DNA from: Leucogyrophana mollusca
Taxonomy: Eukaryota; Basidiomycota; Agaricomycetes; Boletales
Direction of reading: 5' to 3'
Assembly (NCBI GenBank): GCA_021014945.1
Contig: MU266339.1
Coordinates: 62,001-126,000 of the forward strand
DNA length: 64,000 bases
Shown here: positions 35,523-47,720 of the stretch, piece after piece
How the letters are laid out: each line of letters begins with the position of its first letter
Position numbering within the stretch: position 1 is the first letter of the stretch
Program-made: the position numbers and the translations under genes
Notes under the pieces: model-generated
The model's database searches: none
Told to the model about the DNA's origin: nothing
The model's input: the letters and a program-made list of their open reading frames with translations, nothing else

Positions 35523-37191
35523 TCAATTGGAATAAGCGGGTGGCTCGGGTCCACTCCAGCCTTGGGGCCTCCCTGCATCTGTGTGCATGATGATGGCTGA
35601 GGCACGCGATGGCTGACTTGTCTTCGTAGGAAGTGGGCTAGCTGCAGCAAATGAGGATGGGCGTCGTTCCCCTGCAATGGTGGACGTCGGCGAAGACGGT
35701 GCATCATTAGCTATTTGCAATATCCGTCTTTCCGCAACTGGCATGGGACTTCCAGTTCGGTGAGTTAGTGGGTCGAATGCTCCGATTGTGTCCATGTTAG
35801 GGCTCCACTGTCCCAGAGGGGTAGGGCTTGCCCTGGTTGCCGAAGAGGCACTGCCGCTGGCTTGTGTGGAGACCATGGACAGTGTCCGGGCTCCCGTACC
35901 CGAGCTCGCGGTAGCGCTCACCTGCCTCTGTGTGGGCTGACCTTGCATGGTCTGTACAGAGCCGGCAGTGGAAGGTCTCGAAGAGGCTCGACTGGGGACA
36001 GGAGAACTAGCGCCCCCAGAGTGCAGTAAGGGTGTCAGTGACATGTTCGAAGTGTGTCGGCTGTGTGCACTGGAAGATGCCGTAAAGGATGGGTGATTTA
36101 AGGTTGTCGAGGGACGCGGCGAGCTTGGCGGGGTTGATGAAGAGACTCCTATCGGAGCAGACACGTGGCCGACGAGGCCGTACTGGTATGGCTTGGGCTC
36201 GGCACTCATGTCCAACCGACTGCGATCCCTGAGCACAGGGTGCGGTTCTAATTCATCTTCGTCTCGGAAGGCCTCTTTCTCGAAGATGTCGTCCCATGTG
36301 CGGCGTTTGCGACTACAAGGAGATCAGCAATGTTCGGGCGGGCAAGGAAAAAACAAATACTCACCATAAAAACCATAGGGCGCCCACTAACGCAACGAAC
36401 CCAACAAAACCGCCCACTACACCACCCACTATTGGAGCCACGTTCGTTCCCGAGCCGCTGTTTTGATTCGCCTGTAAACTTGGGTTTGGTACCGTGGAGG
36501 GGATGTACACATCGGTCGGGGCATAGGTAGAGGTAAAATAGACCACGGTTTGGACAACCTCCCCGTCGGACAGAGTAGTCGAAGCGGCCTGAGTAAAAGT
36601 AGAAGGTGGAGGTGTGCTCTGGGAGAGAATGGACGTTGCAATGGAAGGTGGCGAGGAAGAACTTGGATCCGTCGATGGTGATGATGATGGTGTCGCTGCG
36701 CCTGTGTCTTGGCTCGACTGAGTATTGGCGCACTCTGAGCCGTAAAGGGTTTTCGTTGCTTGAGTTTCGGTGACCGGCACTGTCACGACAACCGGCACTT
36801 GCACAGTACTTTGCCCTCCTGGGTTTTACGGTCAGCGCTCGCCGCAAGGAATACGAAGGGAGACTGTTTTAATGATAGCCCTGCTGCTTCCATCAATGCC
36901 GTCAGGACGCCCACACAGCACGGTCTCACGAAACAGCGCGCAGAGTACTAAAAAAAAAAGAGGAAGCACAAATAACTCACCCCCAACAGTGCTCACTTGG
37001 GTGACATCGCCACTCGATATGCAGCCAGTGGTGTCCGAACCGCTAACAGTGCCCGTGGCCAAACAAGTCCCGGTGACAATGGTGGTCACTGATCCCTGCA
37101 CAGTCGTGACGCTCGACGAGTACGATGTCGAGGTGGTATAGGTTGTGATGGTTTCATACTGCGTCGCTGTGGCCGATGAAGAGCACGACAT
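35523..37191 (-). CDS. Ser/Thr-rich single-pass cell-surface protein (Mid2/WSC-sensor-like architecture)
   Basis: Three exons: 36981-37191, 36365-36818, 35523-36312; 484 aa. The extracellular part (about 200 residues) is very rich in Ser, Thr and Val with TTYTTSTSYSSS-type stretches and a few Cys. One membrane helix follows (APIVGGVVGGFVGFVALVGA, then LWFL). The cytosolic tail starts with basic RKRRTWDDIFEKEAF and continues as a 260-residue Ser/Pro-rich region ending PPAYSN. This is the layout of fungal wall-stress sensors and related alpha-dystroglycan-like proteins, but no WSC or Cys-rich domain is seen. I saw no cleavable signal peptide at the ATG at 37191 (MSCSSSATATQYE), so targeting would rely on the single helix. 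The intron at 36819-36980 is 162 nt, the longest in the window. Confidence 0.8.
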
Positions 37192-37807
37192 TCTCCTTGC
37201 CAAGCCAATCGAAAGATCTGTGACAGTTCAGAGAGACGGTCTTGTTTTCTAACACGTTCCAAGCGCGATGCGAGTTCTGTCCGAGAATTAGAAGAAGCAA
37301 AACTGAAGTCTAGAGAGAGATGCTGAAAAGATAGAGGCAAAGAGAGAAACAGAAAAGGTGGAAGCTCAAGGAATGAAATCAAGACCGACAAAGGGAGGCG
37401 CGCAACATTAAAGCGCATGTAGTTTTATTTGGAAATGGCAGCTCCATTTATAACTAAAACCCCCTTAACCCCTCCATCTCTTCGGCACCGACTCGTGCTC
37501 AGCTCCTCAGGCAACTCGTCGGCAAGGAACAGCAGGCGACGCCACTCCGATGTGCGCGGCAAGGGCAGGGAGAGTAGACTCAGCAATATTCTTGTAGTAG
37601 AGGTAAGATAAGAACGAATACGACAGCAATAGGACATAGTGAGTTACAATACTTGTCAGGATAAGATCCTAACCTTTGCAGCACCGAAAAATAGCCCAAT
37701 GGCTGGAACTCTCTAAGTTATTAGAATGAAGGATAAGGATCAGTGGTATGTCGCAAATAACCTACGAGCAGCGCCATATATTTACCATTGAACTCGAGAG
37801 AGGTATC
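37192..37807. other. Intergenic between two minus-strand genes
   Basis: Contains the 5' leader of the surface-protein gene and the 3' region of the basic-protein gene. A 70-codon antisense pair of ORFs near 37429-37637 has no support. Confidence 0.5.
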
Positions 37808-38479
37808 TCATAACCGTATCTCCTGGAAAGATGGAATTGGGGGTAATGTTCCGGTGCTTCTTCTCACCGCCCGCTTGCGGTCGGTGAGGTCGGGCGGACC
37901 GCGCTCAGGCGAAGGTGACCAGGAAAACCGACGCGATGGAACGCTAGCGACTTTGGGGTTGCCATTTTGTTCACTCCTCTCCTCTCTCTCCTTCGCCAGC
38001 CTCTCTGGCTTACCATTGTCCCCGTCCACATTCTCGACGGCCACGACCTTTTCTGTGGACGGTGACCCCTCATTGTGCTCTTGTAAACGCCCTGACTTCT
38101 TTCGAACCCGCTTCCACAGGCTCCTACTCGAGCTAACCACAAACTTCCCAAAAGTGATCAGAGGATCTTCGACGGCCTCTTCGGGAGAGGGTTCTGCCCA
38201 CAGAGACGATCCTTCGTGGTCGCGCCGGCGACGTGATCGCCCGGAAACGCCCAGAGGCACAAGGCGCCTCTTCTTTGGCTCTATTGCCGGTAGCGGAGCA
38301 AATTTGATGCTCGGGCTATGAGTTGAGAATGACGATGATTTGGAAAGCGTGTGGTCGGATATCAAGATAGTAGGGGTCAAAGTGAGCGAGGATTCGACAG
38401 AGCAAGGCTCAGAGGGGAACTGAACGTGAACGTGTGTTTCGTGTGCATCATCCAAGGAAGAGCTTGACACTGATGGCAT
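37808..38479 (-). CDS. Small basic hypothetical protein (223 aa)
   Basis: A single-exon frame from ATG 38479 (MPSVSSSSLDDAHETHVHVQ). The frame is open upstream but has no earlier ATG. The most ordered-looking blocks are IKFAPLPAIEPKKRRLVPLG followed by a poly-Arg patch (GRSRRRR), and DPLITFGKFV ... SLWKRVRKKS. The remainder is Ser/Pro/Glu-rich and ends RRSTGTLPPIPSFQEIRL. I recall similar IKFAPLP/PLG blocks in other basidiomycete predicted proteins but know no function. The poly-Arg/Lys patches could be nuclear-localisation signals. It is divergent from IML1. Confidence 0.65.
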   Translation of the reverse strand: MPSVSSSSLDDAHETHVHVQFPSEPCSVESSLTLTPTILISDHTLSKSSSFSTHSPSIKFAPLPAIEPKKRRLVPLGVSGRSRRRRDHEGSSLWAEPSPEEAVEDPLITFGKFVVSSSRSLWKRVRKKSGRLQEHNEGSPSTEKVVAVENVDGDNGKPERLAKEREERSEQNGNPKVASVPSRRFSWSPSPERGPPDLTDRKRAVRRSTGTLPPIPSFQEIRL

Positions 38480-38790
38480 CGACGGAACGGGTATAGATAA
38501 GCCCAAAAGACTGGCGCGAAACGAATGTGTAATTTCTCGAAGCAGAGAATGTTGGGTGAACCGTGTATTATTCGCTGAGGTGGAACTGAAAGCGGCACAG
38601 CTGCAGTCAGACCGTGTCGATGAAGGAAGCAAACTTGGTGTAAGTAGATCAGTGACGACGGACACAAATAGATGGGGCCGACCAGCAACCGTCGGGCTCT
38701 GAGGTTAACTTTGTCCTGAACAATGCCGCTTCTATCCGATTGCGGCTGGCCGTGCCGAGATAAGTATTCCCCTTGAGTAAGCTAATGTGA

Positions 38791-38813
38791 ATAATAATAA
38801 TAATAATAATAAT
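38791..38813. repeat. (AAT)n microsatellite
   Basis: About 7.5 perfect ATA/AAT units in the 415-bp promoter region shared by the basic-protein gene and IML1. Confidence 0.95.
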
Positions 38814-38894
38814 ATTCTACCTTGGTCAATGCAACCTGGCAAGTCGCTCTCGGCCTCGTTCATCGCGCATTTTACGCATTAAGGCTGGAATGAA

Positions 38895-41800
38895 ATGAGT
38901 GCAGCCCGCGCGGAATCCCAGAGCCAGCAATATGGTCGCAGGAGGTCCAATACCGCGCAGTCTATCTTGAGGAATCCCCCACCACCGCCCTTGAAGCCAG
39001 GAGACTCCAAGGTTCTCAATTTATGGGTGCACGACACGAAAGAGTCACAAACAGTCATATTCAATCACTCGTGGTGGCCGGGAGTCGCAGAAGGAGATCT
39101 GCTGCGCGTTGTGGGAACCAACTCCGAGGACGCGTCTTCCGGATATCTCTTCACCGTTCCCAAAGATGAGGGATGTCCAAAGCCTACCTTGCAGGTCTCT
39201 ACAGTCGCCAGATTCTTTAACTATATCTTGCTTACCATCCTGTTTCCTACCAGATTTCTCTCCCAAAGAATGTAGCCGATGCATTTGGCTTGAAAAACAA
39301 TGGTGAGGTTATGGTGACCAAAGTACTGCTCTTCCGTGCTTCAATCGATGCAACTCGCTCACGTGAATTCAGGTCGAAGAGAAAGACCACCGCGCCGATT
39401 ATGTGGAATACACATTTCAAGACCAATACTTAGGTCGCAACGAGATGTGGAGACTGGCCGAGCATCTAGTTGGACAGTCAGTCTTCCTTGACCAGGAGAT
39501 TTCTTTCATTGGTGTAATCGCTGCGAAGATTCAAAATATCTACATGAACGGACGCAAGGTTCGCCGATCCTCGTCCCTTTCCGCACCTCTTGTCTGAGTA
39601 TTGGTGTCTAGGTGTCTGCCGGTTGCATAACGTCGAATACCAAGGCAATCTATAGGTCGCTCTCTGCAAAGGTCACCATTTTTATACAGGTCTGTCGCGA
39701 ACTCTGGGAATTCGCTGGCGACGGTGAACGCTATAACGAGAAAATCGTACACTCGTTTCTTCCCGAGCTCTTTACCAAGTGGCGAGAAGCTGGCACAAAC
39801 CATACCGTCACAATTGTTCTGATCTCCAGAGTGTACTATGACAGCTCGGAACTTGAGTATGCAGCAGGACCTCTACGCCGTGACGATGACGGGAAGTGGT
39901 ACAAAGACTTCTACAAAGTCATCACTGACTTGGAGGTCATATATGACTGGAAACCCACTCTCGTTGGTCTCAAGGATTCCTTCTGGGCGTTTCAGCGGGA
40001 CATCCTTTTGACACACCATTATCACCGCGCCTCCATTGAATCCGCTACGCCAGATCAAGCACGTCTGGTCGGCAATATATCGTATGCGCATGATGGACCC
40101 ATTCTGGAGGCGCTTAACCTCGGCCTTAACCCTAACGAGACCCACTACATCGACCGGTCGTTATCACTGACGGGAGCATCGACCATTCTAATCACCCCTG
40201 GCACAGGCTACTACCGCGTTAACAAACAACTTCTCCGTCTTACGACCACCCGTATGCTTGACCAAGGGTTTGGCCTAGATCTAGTCTCCCTTGCGAAACG
40301 ACCTTTACACCAGAGTCCTATATTCAGCTTCCAGGGACTTGAGCCGAAGTTGGATAAAGAAGGGAAAAACGGTGCTCGCGCAATGGACCCGCTCTGGGGT
40401 GGGGACGAAGACCCCGCTGAACCTTCAAGACGAGAAAAGACAACATTTTGGTGGGAACCTTTCTGGATTGGAGTATCGTTTTGGGAAAAGCAGCTGCATT
40501 TGCCGTTCCGCGCGGACAGGTGTGTTGCACAATATGTCACCTGTGCGGAAGATTTGTTCTTAGTTTGACCAGGTTTGTCGCGAGAGCCAAGATGCACGAG
40601 ATACAGATGCTTGGGTTGCTCGAACACGACGTGCTCTCCAGCATCGAGGTGCCTTTTCTCCCAGAACAACGTGATCCGTATGCAACACCTCCACGAGATA
40701 GCCTCGTTAAAGACCGCGCACCTACTCAAGTAGAGGCTGACCAAGCAGACATGGACATCTTTGCGTCAAAGAAGGAGCCGAGACCTCCGATCACTTCTCG
40801 CACATCATACAATTCGTCTGGAAGCGGCACTGTCGCAGCATCTTCATACCGCTCATCCATTGTCAGCGACAGACGTGGTTACGTGTCACATCGCAGTTCC
40901 GTCGCATCTTCTCGCATCGCGCCTATCGAAGAGAGCCCCCGACGTATCATAATGGAACTCCCACCGGAAGGCAACGAGGATGGTCCCGTGCCCTCTATAA
41001 CCGGTTTGAGTACCTCGCCTTCCCAAGCATCCATTCGCTCGATGCGGTCGAATCGCTCAGTATCTACCGGCATGTCCACGCAAGCTAATTCTGAAAGTCT
41101 TAGTCGTACCTCAAGTACCTCTCGTCTTTCGAAGTTCGCGCCGTCGTGGCTATACAACCCTTTCCGAAGCGGCCCCAGTGAACCGCAGACATCTTCTGCA
41201 TCAGCTTTATCTGTACCCAGCCCCACCACCCCCACCACCCCCACACCGTCTGTCAGGGTGCCGCTTGGATCAAATTCCCCTGCAATTCCTTCTCCTTCAT
41301 TCTCGCGATCTCCCCAGCCAATGGCTATCCTTCATTCTGCGTCGGGCCGTTCAACACTGAGTCGCACATATGAGGAAGATAGCCCACTGCCGCATCGCAG
41401 TTCCCTGACACGCTACTCCCCAATGAATACACCACCGCGTGACGACGTTACTTTTGGAAAACGTCGTAGCATGACGCTGAACTCTTTTACCTTGCCGTTC
41501 ACCTCATCTTCACCTGTCTCCAGCTCACGAACGAACCCGTCTCGGCCTCAAACCATGGTATCATACGCCCAGTCTTCTCTCGCTCGTCGCTGGCAGCACA
41601 TATTCCCCACCCGTACGTACAAACATGAGGTCAAGTGGAAGTCTATGGTGACCCCTGGCTGTCTCCCACTCACCGTGGAACATTTCCCGACCATGTCTGA
41701 GCTGGATTCATCATATGATGTATTCTCATATGACTTTGTCGTTGATCCATCCGAGATGCGCTCGTTCCTGGTCAAACCTCCTCAAGCGAATGGCACCACA

Positions 41801-43882
41801 GATGAGGTACGACGTGCGTGGGCTCTGACAGTAATGCGCGGAATGGTTGCCGTCCGGCTCGCCCAAGGTTTCCAGTTCGTTCTACGACCGAACAGAAGCG
41901 CAGAACCAGACGACAAGGTCCCCTTCCGTCGCTCCAAATCTTTCATGGGCGACGATGATGCAACTCTGAAGCCCCGTGGTGCAGCGGAGGTTCTACGATC
42001 TACGAGTGAACCTGTATATCTCAGTATGAGCAATGAGATCCACCGCCTTTCGTACACGGGCGAGGCGATACAGGTACGCCGATATGTACGGAGAATGCCG
42101 CCCACGCAGCCTTTCGAGTATGAATGCCTCATATGGCCAAAACTTGGCGTTGGGTACACTGAACTGAAGACAAAATTTGTGTCGCATGGGTTGGAAAATT
42201 TCGGCTGGAACAGGTGAGTCTGACGCCAGTGAGGTTCTGTGAGCCTCATATTGATGCTCTCCAGGCTGGACATGTTGGTTGCTGGATACGAGCACCAATT
42301 CAACGAGTCCCTTCGGTATTGGAGGACGCGCTTCGTTGTCATTCCCACTGCAGACCCTCCACCGTCCAACGTTGGCCCTTCAGGAGAGAAGCTCAACGAA
42401 GAAGAGATTCGTTTAATGGGTATCGATAAACTGGCAGAGATGTTCTCCAAATTGCGATGGCAACCGTCCGACGAGCGAGGTGCCCAATTACCCCCAGTAC
42501 GCTTCCTACCCACTACATTTGGTCCTGCATTTTCGGTTCTCGACGAGTCCCTCATGTCTCAATTGGACGAGATCCATGCAGCGGGACCGCTAAAGAAGAA
42601 AATGAAGAGCGAGAGAGAGATTGCCGAAATGCCACTGGCGGCAATCGCAAAGGCCATGCGAGAAGAGGATGGTGTCCCTATCAAATATCACCAATGGCAT
42701 CGGTCCAGGTATCCTGACTCGTTTACGGGCTTCGAGTTCGTCTCCTGGGTTGTTCGCGAATTTCGTGACGTGTCCTCTAGGGAACAAGGCGCAGAATGGG
42801 GTGTGAAGCTTCTAGAGCACGGTTTCATGACCCATGTTCGCGGACGCCACGGTTTTTTGGATGGGTAAGTACAGATCTCTTTGTTTGCGACGCGGCTGAC
42901 TAGCCTGGAAACTGGCTAGGCACTACTTCTACCAGCTCGCGGGAGACTTTGCCATTGTCAGTACCCCACGGGGAGGATGGTTCAAGTCAACGACACGTCT
43001 CGTGAATGATGAGCCAAATAACTCCCGCGGGTATTACCCCGCCAGCCAAGCAAAGCCTCACGGTGCAAGTCCGAGACGAAACAAGAAACGCCTTATACTA
43101 AGCCAAAGTATGATCATAGATATAGATCCCGCAAAGGTGTGCCACCGTTCCCTTAACTTCGGGTGGTGTGCATGGGGCTGAAGAATCACGCGTTCTAGAA
43201 GAGCGATCAGGCAGAATCAGTTGTCCTCCACCACGACATTGTGCACAACCCTTCAACCGTTTTTCACTTCGAGCTCCAGTGGATCGGATCTACCGCACGG
43301 TGCATCGAAGACATGCTTCGTCAGTGGAGTAGGGCGATTGAACGATACGGTCTCAAGCTGGTCGAAGCGTATGTGACTGAGATCAGCGACATTCGCGAGC
43401 GCAACGCCTTTCAGTCTTGCTTCCCCTTGCGCCTGGCAATTCCCCCGCCGATTGTGCCCGACTTGGATAAGCGGGTCCCAGAGGGTACACAAACCACGCA
43501 CTATTTCGAATACGCACTCCTTCGTCGCCTTGGCTTCATCATTGACATCGAAGCTGAAAGCCTTTACCCGAAGGAGGTGGACGTCGTATACTCGTACCGC
43601 CGAGCGCCTTTCAAGCACTCGCAGTTTGTGCACCGATCTGGCGTGGCTTTCGTACAGGTCCTCGGGGGGTCGCAGGGCTTCCTCTTTTTGACTAATCGGT
43701 TGATCGGGCCTGGGAGGATGGGCACTACACTCAAGAATAAAGACCACAGACCGAGTGCCGCCGCTGAGGAGATCCGGTTGAATTTGCAGCGCTTTTGTTT
43801 GGATGAAGCGCGTTTGACGCAGTTCTACGATGAGGAGTTGGCAGCTCTCGGACCAGACGAGCCCCCACCGCTGAGTATATAG
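38895..43882 (+). CDS. iml1: IML1/DEPDC5, GATOR1 (SEACIT) complex subunit
   Basis: Eight exons: 38895-39194, 39254-39322, 39373-39558, 39612-40519, 40573-42213, 42265-42864, 42920-43136, 43199-43882; 1,534 aa, the expected size. In yeast and animals this is the GTPase-activating component that turns off TORC1 at the vacuole when amino acids are scarce. Visible parts are the N-terminal IML1 domain (VLNLWVHDTKESQTVIFNHS ... QDQYLGRNEMWRL), a VWA-like region (VTIFIQVCRELWEF ... TIVLISRVYY) ending GASTILITPGTGYYRV, a long Ser/Pro-rich linker (about 560-860), and a DEP domain near residues 1205-1290 (GVPIKYHQWHRSRYPDSFTG ... GHYFYQLAG). The C-terminal domain ends EEPPPLSI-like (DEPPPLSI). It converges with NAA20, with 105 bp between stops. 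Confidence 0.95.
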
Positions 43883-43987
43883 AGCAGATCTTAATTATTT
43901 GACTTTGCTTCCCTTGAGCTCCTTCGGTTGCGTAGAGTGAGTGGGGCATCGTCGAAATTAAGAGAAAGGTATCAGCTAGTCTAGAGC

Positions 43988-44756
43988 TTATGAAACATCT
44001 TGTGCACTAACGATCATATCACGACCATTTGTCCGTACTGACCGCCGTAATGAATCTCTCGATAGCGGCTTTCGCATGTCTAGCGAACGCAAGGGTCAGC
44101 ATAGTCGAAGAAGACATAATGATAGACACGCACCAAACGCATCCTCTTCATCTCGCCCACCCTTACCTATCCCAAGGCTCCCATAGTACTCCTTTACACG
44201 TCTATACACGCTATACCCGAAGCTCTCGTACATGTTGATGGCGAGTGCGTTGTTGCAGCGGACGTATAAATCCACAAAGTAACCCTTGTAAAGTTCGTCT
44301 GAGATGAGCTCAAGGCGCGATATCATGTTGCGTGCGAGGGAAAGACGGCGATACTCGGGTGCGACTGTGAGCGCGGTGACGTGGCCGTGCCATTCAGTCG
44401 AGGTACCCTCTGCTTTACCGAGGACTGAGGCCAGTGGCATTAGCATTTGAGCCCGAAACATGTCGTCGGACGTACCGTAACCCATCATCCGGCCACTCGG
44501 GGCTTCTTGCACATTGCAGAGGTCGGGCCATCGTGAGAGATAGCTCAGATAGAAGCTGATGCCATACTGGGTGAATCAAGAGGATTGAAGTGTGTTCTAA
44601 AGTGCATGAGACCCGAGTTCACTCACGGTCTCCGTCCATACATCCAAATTACTTGTCCACTTTCAGTCCGAGCTCTCTCCCAGATATGCATTTACCCACT
44701 CACATGTTGTTGAATTTGAACATATCCGTGGCTCTAAATGGTCTCAAGACGCTCAT
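43988..44756 (-). CDS. nat3: NatB catalytic subunit, N-alpha-acetyltransferase (NAA20/NAT3)
   Basis: Five exons: 44704-44756, 44627-44651, 44476-44566, 44134-44424, 43988-44079; 183 aa, the normal NAA20 length. NatB acetylates protein N-termini starting Met-Asp/Glu/Asn/Gln on ribosomes. Signature blocks are MSVLRPFRATDMFKFNNINL, YGISFYLSYLSRWPDLC, HVTALTVAPEYRRLSLA, FVDLYVRCNNALAINMYESF, GYSVYRRVKEYY and DMRKPLSRD. The acetyl-CoA loop, usually R-R-x-G-x-A, reads R-R-L-S-L-A here. Everything else is typical, so the gene is probably functional. Confidence 0.94.
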
Positions 44757-46189
44757 CGTGAATGGATTCAAGTAAGTCGTGAACAAGAAAAGTCAGGCTG
44801 TCTTTGCGGATGTAATGCAACCGCAACGATTTTTGAGCCAGGGTAATTTCCAAAATGGGATCAATGTTTGGCAACACCTTTGGATCCAAACAACCCCCAA
44901 GCGGGAGGTCGGCTCTCAACGTCAACCGCTATATCATCAGATGTACGCTGCAGACTTGTACAACGGGAAGCAAACGCATCTGCACGGACATTTTCGCCGA
45001 TCGCAGGCCCGCTTCTGCAAAGCATTAGGTTGTTAATAAAATCCAAACTCCACGATGTCACTGGTAACCAGGTCTGAGTAATTATCAGCTATCTCCTTCA
45101 CTGTTATCGATGTTATCGATGTGCTGTATGTGCGGGAATCGTGGTAGGCGGACACATTCAAACGCCTAATGTTTGTCACTAATACTCTCCCGGTACAGGG
45201 GTCTCGCAAGCTTGAGCATGATTGGTTACAATCAGTTGGCAATTGAGGTCGGCGGCGCGATCACTTTCAAAATGTTACTAATTATCAGCAACACGGCTTA
45301 CATCTCGAAGTACGTGACCTTCGTCCTTCCTACATTACCAATTCCGAGGACCTGCTTTCTCATCACCATCGTTGATGAGTGCCAATTTTCGGATATATTA
45401 ACTCACAGCATATTACTACTGCACTGCTCGTGATCCGCGTCCCTCATCGCGCAATGCGACGGCTCCGGCCTCAGTCAGGAATGAATAATATCCTGTTGCC
45501 TATCTCCCCCACACTACGATCTTACGAATTCCATCGGCTGCGTTAACCTGCGCAGGCTCATCGAAAACCCGACATATTGGGCTGATTTACATGAAATTGG
45601 TTAGAGTGATAGCAGGCCGTTATTATTATCCGAGAACTAGTCCACATTGTGCAGCCCAACTGACACGACGCAAACGGGGTACTGGAGACATATGCTGGTT
45701 GGTACTAGCAGCGCAAAGTAAGTCTGCGCCTTATATCAAGATATCAAGAGCCGCGTCGTCCTCGGGGGAAGGCAGGTGTGGGTCCATGCAAAAAGTTTAG
45801 CTAGCGCCTTGATTCTTGAACACTCCGATCAACGTATCTCCTGCTTACGATAGAATAAGACATTTTCTCCAGCACAATCGAAACAAGGTCAACCATAGCA
45901 GTTGATTAGTGTCAGACTGGCAGACTCGACTTCTTCAACTGCCAGGCCCTGTCGTCCACGGATGACAAGAGCTGAGCTCGGTGTCAAGATGAAGAGATCT
46001 TCCGGCAACGCCCGTGAGCAGTCGCAGGGTCATATTCCTAATTTAGAACCAGAGGCTTTGATTTCTAACAACCCCAAACACCAGCTCGCAGTTCCCGGAG
46101 TCCCGTATCTTCCCACTGCGAGATTTCTCCCTCATTTGCACCAGAGACCCCTGGGCCCTCCATCCCGTCCGCCAATAACATATTTTTCG
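44757..46189. other. Gene-free stretch with one hairpin-repeat copy
   Basis: 1.4 kb without a supported gene. It holds the NAA20 promoter, one copy of the dispersed hairpin repeat (44865-44892) and an AT-rich region near 45080-45430. An in-frame open extension (45902-46189, first ATG 45961) could be leader or extra N-terminus of the next gene. Confidence 0.5.
44865..44892. repeat. Dispersed hairpin repeat, copy 2
   Basis: Arms TGTTTGG / CCAAACA around a 14-nt loop (CAACACCTTTGGAT), followed by ACCC. CCAAAATGG lies at 44850. Confidence 0.75.
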
Positions 46190-47720
46190 ATGTACGCGCC
46201 GAATCAGCATCATCCCCAGCACCAGCAGTATGCATCCTCGTCCGGCACCCATGAATTCATCCAGCAGCACCCGCAACTCCAACAGGTTCCACAGCAGCCG
46301 ATGACCATCGCTCCACATGCTACGACGTCACAGCAGCCGCTCGTCGCGACAGGGGATTGGACCAAGGATCTTGTGCAGTTGGCAAAAACCGCAGAGCTGA
46401 AGTACGTATCGCTTGAATTGGCGTGATCTTTTTTTCTTGCCCAGGAGCCCCGTGCTGTTCGCGTTCTGCTGCTTTGAGATCGCTTTGAACTGGTTATGCC
46501 AGGGGGCGGAGCATTGGGGGATCCCCGGGAATGCGTACGATGTGACCACGCGATCTCCCACCTAAGTGCATGCGCCCCCCGCTCTGTCTCCCCTTCACCA
46601 ATCCGCCGCCGCCGCCGTTTGCAATCACTTACCGCGTATGCAGGAAACACTCACTCACTCTCCAATTGCACACTGCACACATTGTCTCCGCACATTCCGC
46701 GCTCGAGACCAAGGATAAGGCGATCCAGGATCTGAAAGAACAGAAGAACAAGTGAGTTGTGTTCTCTCCTGTCCCGTCGCATCGCATTGCGTCTTCGGCA
46801 ATCTAACCTTGGTTGAGTAACCGGAATCTGCTTCAGGCTCATCCCTTCGTAGATATCTGATCGCCTGATCTAGCTCTATCCCTGCGAGATAATCTGTTCT
46901 TGTTCTGATTCCATGCTTGATCAACAGGCTTGATAGCGAAAGAACCAGGCTGTTGAATTGTCTAGCAGAGGTCAGTCTTTTCATCGTCTTCTCTGTTTCA
47001 CCTAGATAAGATAACCACGCCCACACCGAATAGATAAATCAAGATCGTGACAAGGTTAGCGCACACGTCCATCTATCAGATGCCGCGCCCGCATTCACAC
47101 CAATTACACCACTAGGTTGATCTCCTCGAAGCATCGATAACGAGAGAGTGAGTCCCGTCGGATCCCCCAGTCGCGCGCTCGCAGGCTCACCGTGCCACAC
47201 CGGTTATCATAGATGCGCAGACCTCCGCCAAAAGATTGTCGCACTGCAAGAGGGTGAATACGCCATTGCGAAGCAAGATGTCGACCGCTTGCGGCAAGAA
47301 CTCGGCCAGCCGCCTTTGCCACCGCTACAAGCGACTCTTGAGGAGAAGACTTCTCAGTAAGTCGGCCCGTTTTATATTCAAAACACGTCCGAGATGCCCC
47401 CTTCTCGGGTGCCCGCCGGTGATTCACGATGCCGGAGACACGAGTCTGGCCTTCTATTTAGGGACGATCTTGTCGCACCTATTTCGAGCGCGGCCATGAC
47501 CGTGTCCTGATCTGTACTGATATGCGCGCTCTTTTAATAATATAGGTATCTGCGTGATCGCCGGGTGAACGGGGAGAAGAGGGGAAGCACAAGTGAAATG
47601 CCGGTGGATGGCCAGCCTGGTACCGTGAAGCGACCACGCGGTCGCCCCAAAGGCAGCAAGAATCGTAGCGGGGCGAAGGGGGGGAACGCTAGTACCAGTG
47701 CGGCAGGGGGGGCTGCATGA
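46190..47720 (+). CDS. Coiled-coil protein with C-terminal AT-hook
   Basis: Seven exons: 46190-46401, 46644-46751, 46928-46970, 47034-47054, 47116-47147, 47213-47356, 47546-47720; 244 aa. The N-terminus is Gln/His-rich (MYAPNQHHPQHQQYASSSG). A coiled coil runs from about residue 70 to 190 (TKDKAIQDLKEQKNKLDSER, RLLNCLAEVNQ-like, RLRQELGQ). An AT-hook (KRPRGRPKGSKN) near residue 218 suggests minor-groove DNA binding in the nucleus. One exon is only 21 nt, read as INQDRDK, and fits with its neighbours in frame. The start could lie upstream at 45961. The family is not recognised; a chromatin-associated role is inferred from the AT-hook. Confidence 0.78.

Noticed and set aside
41178..41360. Pro-rich ORF in another frame of IML1
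   Set aside because: Frame shadow of the Ser/Pro-rich linker of IML1.
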